Positions 17,616 to 23,431 of a stretch of 23,431 nucleotides of DNA are shown piece by piece. Below the pieces are notes generated by a model that worked only from the letters and a program-made list of their open reading frames with translations, was not told the DNA's origin and made no database searches. Position 1 is the stretch's first letter. Each line of letters starts with the position of its first letter. Origin of the DNA: Chara braunii (taxonomy: Eukaryota; Streptophyta; Charophyceae; Charales; Characeae); NCBI GenBank assembly GCA_003427395.1, contig BFEA01000500.1:514248-537678 (forward strand), read 5' to 3'. Position numbers and translations under genes: made by a program.

Positions 17616-19073
17616 CATCGCCGTCGTCCTCCATGGGGCTTGAACCCAACCAATTCCTCCACTTCGCGTCCTCCGGCCCCGTTATGCTCGCGTCGTGGCC
17701 GAAGACGATGCTGCCGGAAGCCCAGTCGGGGGATGTACTTCGGGTACTCTCCGAAGGTGGCGTTTGCCTTCCCCAGTCTCTCCGTCACTCCATTGGTGGC
17801 TCGGATGACGGACCGTCGATGCTCGAAGGAGCGAGGCATGGACGCGACGAGCGTGGGTTTCGCGACCAGCTTCGCGAAGTAGAAGACGAAGCAATCTGCA
17901 ATCCTTGACAGACGGTCATGTGAGATGAACCCGCCGTCGATGTTGGCACCCATTCGCACCGCGGCGTGGAATGCATGCGTGACGTAACGGTCGACTCCTG
18001 GTCCGCCGCCCTGTCGTCGTCATGCGGCCTTTCCTCGATGTTCGCGCTCGTAAACCACAGTGGCAACTCCATGTTCAGGTCGATTGTGTGTGCGCAAACG
18101 GCCGCACTTACGACGTTGCTCCACTCCTCCCCGTATCACATGGCACGCGCAATGTCCGTCGCCACCGACTCCAGCACGTACTGCAAAGCGAGATTGTATC
18201 CTCGAGGGCGGTTCCCGGACTTGAAGACCCATTCATGCAAGACGCGCAGAGCAATATTCTCCACTGCCGCTGTGCGGGAGATGGCCTGCTGCTGTTGTGC
18301 TGGATCTGCAATCCTTGTTAGGCTAGTGGCGGATTTCGGCATGACTACGCTCCGCGGGACGTGGGCGCTTGCAGCCCGCTTGCGATGGCGACAAAGTACC
18401 CCCGTCTTTCGTGGACAATGTTGTACAGTCTTCGCCCCTCCCCCGTCGTCCTGAACGTTTTGTTATCAACCTAGAGGCGGGCACGGTCGGTGAGATCTTT
18501 CACCATGCCTCCCCTCCACACCTGACTTAAAAGGGTGTCCTTATCCTCCCTGTCACCCTTGTTGTCGCCGTGCGCCAACTCCCGCTGCGCAATTGGGAGC
18601 TCCTCTCCTGTTCTCGCCACGGTCGCAACACTACTTTCCTGCCCCTGAGTGTCTGCATCAGCGATCCCCCCCCCACCCGCCATGCGTGCTTCTGGCTGGG
18701 CTCACCCCCCTCCACTTCGTTCCACAAAGCCCCCCTCACCAGTCGTGTTGCACGGACGCGGCTGAGACGTCGTAGAGGGCAGCCCACCCTGAGGTGCCCT
18801 TTCTTCAGTCGAACTGCATATCTTGAGTGACGTCGTCGTGGCGCCTTGTGTAACATTTCGTTGCCGCCGGCTTTCCAACGGTTCGTCGTCCTCACCGCCG
18901 ACGTCGACGACAACCTCCTTCACCTTCGGGGTTTCGTGGCCACGCGCTTGCTGCGCCTCCGGAGGGGGCGTCAGCAATCTCCTCACAGCGCTCTGATCAG
19001 ACGGCCATTGAAGACTGCTTCCCCGAGGTGCCGACACAGTGTTCTCTACTGCTTCTTCCTCCGTTGTGAACAC
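17616..19073 (-). pseudogene. Decayed gene of unknown function beside the Harbinger genes
   Basis: The reading direction is from 19073 down to 17616. Protein-like blocks follow in order. First comes an acidic segment with EDDEPLESRRQRNVTQGATT. Next are DKDTLLSQVWRGGMVKDLTD and DNKTFRTTGEGRRLYNIV. Then AVENIALRVLHEWVFKSGN, GYNLALQYVLESVATDIARAM, EEWSNVVSAAV and MELPLWFTSANIEE. Last are GANIDGGFISHDRLSRIADC and AKLVAKPTLVASMPRSFEHR. They are broken by TAG 18471-18473, TGA 18136-18138 (where Trp would fit) and frameshifts near 18345 and 17965. I recognise no named domain, but I recall similar blocks from abundant Chara predicted proteins next to Myb/SANT-like sequences. I infer a third gene of the same element; a host-derived gene is possible. 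Confidence 0.5.
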
Positions 19074-20507
19074 GTCTTCGTCGTCGTCTTCGTCAGGTGT
19101 CGCCCAAGTCCGTCATCGCCGAAGAGGCACGCTTCCTGATGCTTCTTCTGAACGAAGCCTCTTCGCCTTGGGGACATGCCGCCTACCCTTCTCCCGCCCC
19201 TGAGTGTCTGCCTAGACGATTTCCCGCTTCTTGTCACGGGCGCCGGCTCGCACAGACATGGTTCCTGCTTCCCTCTGTGGATCGCTCGCGCTTACGCCTG
19301 CGTTCGTGAAGACGAGGAACAAACACTTTTGGCGCACTAAGGAGCAAGGCGTCCAGGTGCGCCAAAGTCGTCGGGTGGCACAGGCGAGACAGCTCCGCGG
19401 CGAGAAGAAGACAACACAGACGACCGCGAACCGACACGTGGCGAGAGAGATCCGCGGCGACAAAGGGAGAGTGCCCTGTCGATGGTCGTTCCGCTGACGG
19501 GCTGCAAACAGTGCCTTGCGAATGGATCAGTGTATCTCAATCGGGCGCGTTCACACTGACGATGAAGAACCGCCCTTGCCACACACAGTAGCTCGACATC
19601 GACGTGCACGCCAGAAGGACATAAACCCCGCCCACACTGCTCCGCGGCGAGAAGAACACAACGTAGAAGGGCGTCGAACCTCCGAAGGGGCGATACGGAT
19701 CCGCGACGAGAAGGAGAGAGCGGTCCGCCTGCAATGAGGCCTGGGTTCACAGTGTGAGGTCTCTCCACGTGTCCATAAACCTCCGCGCGGAGAGCGCGAG
19801 CGCTTTACACGGCGCGGAATGTCGACGTCAGGAGATGGAGAGAAGATCCACGGCGATGATCGTCGACGACACTGAAGAAGTTCCAGACTGAGAAAAAACG
19901 GGTGAGCAGGCGATCGCGGTGAGGCGCGACGAGGACAAAAGCAACAGGGCATCCCGCGTGGTTGTGCTCGGTGTGCAGCATGTGCGGCGCCCTTCAGTGC
20001 TGGAGAAGCCGCAAGAGGACGATATTTATGCGGGAGGGGGCGCAGACGCATCGACAAGATGGAGAAGATGGACGGGCCCCGACGTCGTTTGTTCGCCTTT
20101 CGTCGTCGTCGACAGCGACACGTATGACAGCAGATCTCCCGACCTCCTTCGCTCACCCGCCCTTCATCTGTTGCCACGCCCACCTTCCTCGAGGCGCCAA
20201 CAGACCCTTCGACGCCTCTCCGGCTGCGCGTCCATACACTCTCTAGGGGCCAAAACTAAATTATTCAAAAAACCAGAAGCATACCCTCCCAACCCCCATT
20301 TCCCCAAACACACCCCCCCCCGCCCTCCACCACGAACGGCGCCACCCCCATCCACCACAATCGTCGACCCACATAACCCCTTCAACATATGGCCGTCTCG
20401 CTGTGGAGAGCGAAAACCTCAGACATACCACTCTCCTTCACCGCGAGGTACAAGAACCAAAACAAAAAAAAAAAATTCGAAGAAAGGTAGTGATAAGCAA
20501 GAAGCGA

Positions 20508-20510
<3 letters not shown>
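19074..20510. other. GC-rich stretch without a recognisable gene
   Basis: Long open frames occur on both strands here, as expected from GC-rich, low-stop sequence. None shows a domain. A diverged repeat of about 80 bp lies at 19390-19470 and 19640-19720 (shared CTCCGCGGCGAGAAGAA and ATCCGCG[GA]CGA). GCCCCTGAGTGTCTGC near 18645 recurs near 19196. CATAAATATCG on the minus strand (about 20025-20035) could be a TATA box for the minus-strand gene, but it lies about 950 bp upstream, so this is weak. Confidence 0.4.

Positions 20511-20566
<56 letters not shown>
20511..20566. repeat. (CA)28 microsatellite
   Basis: It is a perfect, uninterrupted CA repeat of 56 bp, lying just beyond the 3' end of the Myb/SANT-like gene. 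Perfect repeats of this length are usually polymorphic. Confidence 0.97.
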
Positions 20567-20569
<3 letters not shown>

Positions 20570-20642
20570 AGTCATCGTCGCAAGCGCAGCGCGTGGAGAG
20601 ACATGCCACTAAAGCAACAACGGACGTCATAGTCAGCACCAG

Positions 20643-21734
20643 TCATGATCTCTCACGGATGGCTTTCGCTATCTCCATAAGGGCGTTCCACATCAATCTG
20701 TTCGCCTCATCCGCCGCAGCATAATGTTTCCTTTGTACTTCCACTTCGCTCTCCAAGATTTCGCACTGACATAACATCATTGAGCATTGTCACTTGCTCG
20801 TGCTGTCCATTGTGCTCGCCATGAGCGCACCATGCTTGTCCATGATGTCGACGACGGCCTCAAAAGTTTGTTGCCGCATGTTCTTCCTCTTCCCATAACC
20901 GTCGCCGCTCCTCGCGCTGAATGTGGAGTCTTTCGTCGACCCCTGCTCCTCGTCGGCTGCCTCCCCTCCACCCTCATTGACCATGGTCTCCCCTCCAGCC
21001 CCCGCGCGTGCCAGCATCTGCACCACCCCGGCCGCCCCCATGTCCGCCAAATTCTTCGGGTGGATCGTATGATCCCCCTTCATCATGGCCTCCGTCTCGT
21101 CGTACACGCTCCGGTCTATGACGAAGTTGAAGCCCTCCGATTGTCTGGCCTTTGAAGCAAGCTTGAAGTAGTCCTTCCCACCGGAGAGGTTCCGGAACTT
21201 GTGGACCTTCTTGAATTGTTGCATCAAGTTGTCCCATTTCTTCTCGCAGTCGATGCCCTCCCTCGTGATGCCCATCGTCTGCAACCTCGCCCGCACGTCC
21301 TCCTACTTCCACTCCCCCGTTTTCATGCAGGCGAAACTGGTGCCCATGCTGGCGATATACAGATCTTGATCCCTTTTTGCCCTGACGAGTGCGATCGTGT
21401 CACCCACCGACCAGAAGTTCCGGCCGCCCTCGCCATCGCTCCGGCCGGTGTCGTCATCCATGTTTTTATTCCGTCGATTTTTCAGAGCGGGACCCCTCTT
21501 CGCACTCGCACCGCCGTTCGTCACTTTCCTCCCAAGCTGCCTGATCTTTGGCAAATCATCGGAGTTGCAATCGTCGTCGCCGTCAACGTCGTCACAACCC
21601 AGGGGCTCGTCGAAAGCCGCTTCGTCGCCTTCGTCCACGTGAAGCCGTTGCACTCCTCTCGTGATTGTCTCCGTTCCACCTTGATTCAAGGCCTGCTTGC
21701 ACTCTGCCCACAGCTGCTTGTCGTTGCGTTGCAC
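20643..21734 (-). pseudogene. Myb/SANT-like DNA-binding protein of Harbinger type, two stops
   Basis: In PIF/Harbinger elements this partner protein binds the transposon ends and helps import the nuclease into the nucleus. One frame of 364 codons on the minus strand runs from about 21734 to TGA 20643-20645. It starts at GTG, so the true N-terminus is upstream or shifted. An acidic segment (residues about 34-60) and a basic patch come first. A trihelix-like Myb domain follows (about residues 107-185): FWSVGDTIALVRAKRDQDLY, then WK, then DCEKKWDNLMQQFKKVHKF. Further on are HTIHPKNLADMGA, a KRKNMRQQTFEAV patch and a coiled-coil C-terminus (CEILESEVEVQRKHYAAADE). TAG 21303-21305 replaces the second conserved Trp of the Myb fold, and TGA 20790-20792 replaces what is probably Arg. 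No frameshift is seen over this span. Confidence 0.8.
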
Positions 21735-22985
21735 GTCCGCACCTCCTCAGGCTCATGCGAATCCTCCGGTTACTGCAGTCCTCGAGGAGTCCCGGATCCG
21801 CGTCGCGACGCAGATGACAAGCGCATCCACTCCGGACATTCATCTGCACCGTTGTAGGTTCGTACCCTGATAAACTTTCGAGCCGTAGTCGACCACTTGG
21901 GGGTCCCATTTGGCTTAACCCGCCCACACTCACGCTCAGGGCGCGGGTCATTCGTCCAAGGGGCACCCCCACCTAGTGCTTTGAGATGGATGGGGATAGG
22001 TCATTTGCGAGAGGGCTTTACATTGGGGATGTAGCTCCGCCCTCGTACTAGATGGTAGCTTTAAGGTCACTCGCGGCGTTTTCTCGATTCGCTTAGATGT
22101 GGTCAGGCAATTGCTCCTTCTAATACACAAGCAGTCCAGGAGGTTCCTTGAGAATCTTTCTTCTTTTGTGCGTGGGCCGAGCGTCATCCTTGGGCCACAC
22201 ACCTTTTCGCTAGGCACAACAATCCCTACGGCATCATCGAGGTGCGGCGACACCGTCCATCCCCTAACCCCTATTTTTTTTGCTTGACACACGCATTATA
22301 TTCTCATATCCGTCTCTCACCCTTAGTCTTTCCGGGCTTCCACATTGCATGCAAAGAGTCAAGACACACATTCATCATGCCGAATCACACCCCTTCCCCC
22401 ATGTCGCATGCAAGCATCCTACACCGAGGCCCGCCCGCGTTTGAAGTTCACACTACGCCCATGGCCTTCCCATTCTGACCCCTTCTCCCTGCCGCTCGCG
22501 TATCTCGAGCCCGATCCCGCTCAACGCCATCCTAAGTTACTCACTTGCATAGCCCCACACAAAGCAAGGACCGATACAATCCCCCAATAGGGTCAACGCA
22601 TTGCCCATCCCGCAAGCCTAAGATCCTTTCACTCCCCAGGTTCCTTCTAACTTTCCCTTCCCTTCACAATCAAGCCATGCATTCTCCTTAGTCATGGAGT
22701 CGGGGAAATGGTTGAGTCAACTGACCTTGTGCCACGCTCTCTCTCTTTTACTTTTCTCGAGGACCTTGCCTTCACAAACCCTCAAAGGTCTTTTCTTTCT
22801 CCTTCTTGGTGGCGCAAGGGACCGGCTACCCTTCCGTTACCCTCTTTCTCCACCAAGTGAGGACCGTTTTTTTTCACCGTTCGACCCCTGACAAGATAAC
22901 AAGTGAAAGGGGAAGGGTTAGTCACGTGCCAAGAAGGACGAGGGGGGAGAGGGTAAGGTGAAGGTCAAGGATCTAGGGAAAGAGA
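21735..22985. other. Gene-free right flank
   Basis: The open frames are short and mostly lack ATG. No domain was recognised on either strand. It may include the 5' end of the Myb/SANT-like gene (minus strand, up to about 21960) and the right end of the DNA element, but I found no terminal inverted repeat. Confidence 0.4.
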
Positions 22986-22989
22986 ATGT

Positions 22990-23045
22990 GTGAGAGAGAG
23001 AGAAGTGGGAAGGAAAGAGAGAGGCGGAGAGAGCGAGAGGAAGAT

Positions 23046-23137
<92 letters not shown>

Positions 23138-23138
23138 T
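22990..23138. repeat. GA microsatellite
   Basis: An uninterrupted GA run covers 23051-23107, extended on both sides by GA-rich sequence with AA interruptions (to about 23137). The Arg/Glu open frames here are low-complexity artefacts. Confidence 0.95.
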
Positions 23139-23240
23139 AAGAGACTCTTATTCCCTAATCAATCTTACTCCCTAGCGTGACCTACCGCCCTACCTAACGC
23201 TTCTTGCGCTCTTTGGTGTCTCCTTTGCTCACAACGTGCG

Positions 23241-23431
23241 AGTGGCGGAAGAGGAAGAAGGTGCAGGGTGGTTGGCTATGGTGGATGGGTGAAGGAGGTG
23301 GAAGAGGAAGAAGGTGCAAGGTGGTTGGCTATGGTGGATGGGTGAAGGAGGTGGTGGAGGAAGAAGGTGCAAGGCGGTTGGCTACGGTGGATAGGTGAAG
23401 GAGGTGGTGGAGGAAGAAGGTGGAAGGTGGT
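23241..23431. repeat. 53-bp minisatellite reaching the window end
   Basis: GAAGAAGGTG recurs at 23254, 23307, 23360 and 23413, a constant 53-bp spacing, and the intervening GGTTGGCTA[TC]GGTGGAT blocks are nearly identical. There are about 3.4 units in view, and the array continues past the window. Because 53 is not a multiple of three, each unit changes reading frame, which argues against a repeated protein. Confidence 0.95.

Noticed and set aside
19551-20183. Long minus-strand frame of 210 codons
   Set aside because: It is Arg/Ser/Pro/Cys-rich and low-complexity in GC-rich DNA, with a competing 237-codon frame on the other strand and no domain.
19919-20632. Plus-strand frame of 237 codons ending in a Thr-His repeat
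   Set aside because: Its C-terminus is translated CA microsatellite, its start is GTG, and no domain is visible.
22986-23180. Arg/Glu repeat frames
   Set aside because: They are pure translation of the GA microsatellite.

Overview
This window looks like repeat-rich nuclear DNA from a eukaryote of the green plant lineage, most likely a streptophyte alga such as Chara. I base that on a decayed Ty3/gypsy LTR retrotransposon with a plant-type initiator-Met primer binding site, a PIF/Harbinger transposase, and a Myb/SANT-like protein of a type I recall as very abundant in Chara braunii gene predictions. The species is an inference from memory and was not checked. No intact gene, tRNA or rRNA is visible. 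Every recognisable coding region carries stops or frameshifts. Ambiguous bases (N) are scattered singly from about 2,500 to 16,900 and are absent outside that span, as expected for a poorly resolved multicopy repeat.

Layout: 1-1685 is gene-free flank with several inverted repeats and a duplicated foldback block. 1686-14157 is one Ty3/gypsy element: a 5' LTR that carries about 1.13 kb missing from the 3' LTR, a primer binding site, gag with a CCHC knuckle, protease, reverse transcriptase, RNase H, a probable PHD-finger segment, integrase, and a further coding region of about 2.4 kb between integrase and the 3' LTR. That last region is interrupted by a small foldback repeat. The element is flanked by ACAT.

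14158-22000 holds what looks like a second, DNA-type element. It has a PIF/Harbinger transposase on the plus strand (15017-16452), a decayed gene of unknown function on the minus strand (17616-19073), and a Myb/SANT-like gene on the minus strand (20643-21734), converging on the transposase. The Myb-like and nuclease proteins are the two known partners in Harbinger transposition. The middle gene could be a third component. I could not find terminal inverted repeats.

22000-23431 is gene-free, with a long GA microsatellite and a 53-bp minisatellite that runs off the window end.

The points most worth following are the PHD-like zinc finger between RNase H and integrase, the extra post-integrase coding region whose ATG overlaps the pol stop, and the three-gene Harbinger-like cluster.
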